Below, in pieces: positions 63,766-64,000 of a stretch of DNA of 64,000 nt. The translations under genes were made by a program, and so were the position numbers. Within the stretch, counting starts at the first letter, position 1. Each line of letters starts with the position of its first letter. Under the pieces are notes generated by a model that saw nothing but the letters and a program-made list of their open reading frames with translations, was not told where the DNA came from and made no database searches. Where the stretch lies: assembly GCF_030409805.1 (NCBI RefSeq), contig NZ_JAUFQP010000010.1, positions 129,001 to 193,000 of the forward strand. The letters run 5' to 3'. The stretch comes from Algibacter miyuki. GTDB taxonomy: Bacteria; Bacteroidota; Bacteroidia; Flavobacteriales; Flavobacteriaceae.

Positions 63766-64000
63766 TTAGTTTTTTAACCAGTTACTAGAAAATTCGCAGT
63801 CTCTGTATTTCGTACCAATTTTAATGTAGGTATCTGCTATTTTTTCCTTTTGCCAATCTTCAATAGCTTTAATTTTCTTTTCGTCTAAGGCAAGATCTCT
63901 AATTTTCAAGTAATCTCTTGCGTAATCGGCCTCATGCTCGTCAATTCTATCGGTAATTCTTAATAATTTAAATTTAATATTACCCGATCTATCTTGCTCA
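63766..64000 (-). CDS. Probable periplasmic peptidyl-prolyl isomerase, C-terminal end (partial)
   Basis: Only the last 77 residues are in the window; the gene continues past the right edge. They read RITDRIDEHEADYARDYLKI, then KKIKAIEDWQKEKIADTYIKI, ending SSNWLKN. This helical tail (REITDRID...DYLKIRDLAL pattern) resembles the C-terminus of SurA/parvulin-type isomerases, which often precede a MoxR gene in Flavobacteriia. It ends 4 bp before the MoxR ATPase start, so they are one operon. The catalytic parvulin domain is not visible, so this is tentative. Confidence 0.65.
   Translation of the reverse strand, partial: EQDRSGNIKFKLLRITDRIDEHEADYARDYLKIRDLALDEKKIKAIEDWQKEKIADTYIKIGTKYRDCEFSSNWLKN

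Noticed and set aside
1..64000. tRNA, rRNA, insertion sequence, prophage or CRISPR content
   Set aside because: No cloverleaf-like or rRNA-like stretches, transposase or integrase ORFs, terminal repeats or regular repeat-spacer patterns were recognised by eye; a tRNAscan or covariance search could still find a short RNA.

Overview
The window looks like a chromosomal segment of a low-GC member of the Flavobacteriaceae (Bacteroidota). The evidence is a type IX secretion sorting domain, SusC/SusD and Oar-like TonB receptors, a FecI/FecR pair, DUF368 and OstA-like proteins, and a recurrent Bacteroidota promoter (TTTG or TTG, about 19-20 nt, TAnnTTTG), with few Shine-Dalgarno sequences. The genus cannot be fixed from the sequence. 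I found no rRNA, tRNA, CRISPR array, insertion sequence or prophage. Most genes are core housekeeping genes with a few accessory islands between them.

Layout. 1-9.0 kb: the 3' end of a T9SS-exported protein; hisS with a small conserved gene and a lipoprotein phosphodiesterase; an Oar-like TonB receptor; the rpsF-rpsR-rplI operon. 9.2-15.9 kb: a LytTR response regulator, priA, a DUF2147 gene, a YihY/BrkB gene, nadC, rlmH and hpf. 16-21.3 kb: a 1626-residue histidine kinase with about nine PAS modules, followed by a single-domain response regulator. 21.6-26.2 kb: rdgB, rel, a Fur-family gene and purA. 26.4-35.5 kb: an accessory nutrient locus made of ECF sigma factor, FecR, SusC with STN domain, SusD, a calcineurin-like phosphoesterase and a glycerophosphodiester phosphodiesterase. 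It reads as a surface-signalled phosphodiester or phospholipid-headgroup uptake system. 35.6-45.3 kb: an OstA-like protein with an unusual C-terminal extension, a class III aminotransferase, a TPR protein, two coupled DUF368 transporters, aroE and a DUF349 protein.

45.4-49.2 kb: proC-proB-proA behind a GNAT gene and a 63-residue ORF, with a near-consensus promoter about 230 nt upstream and a candidate leader peptide. 49.3-53.1 kb: a GT39-like membrane glycosyltransferase broken by a homopolymer frameshift, an FAD oxidoreductase and mazG. 53.5-56.9 kb: accessory genes, namely a C1q-like secreted protein, a duplicated-half membrane protein and a GIY-YIG/YwqK fusion, followed by a folded GC-rich element. 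56.9-64 kb: two aconitases of different subfamilies in tandem, a MoxR ATPase and the end of a probable peptidyl-prolyl isomerase gene.

The strongest candidates for undescribed biology are: (1) a strong terminator facing the wrong way just upstream of susC, which suggests an antisense RNA against this ECF-controlled locus; (2) the leader upstream of the proline genes, whose short ORF ends in tandem proline codons; (3) the structured element at 56748-56861, next to a GIY-YIG nuclease-like gene.
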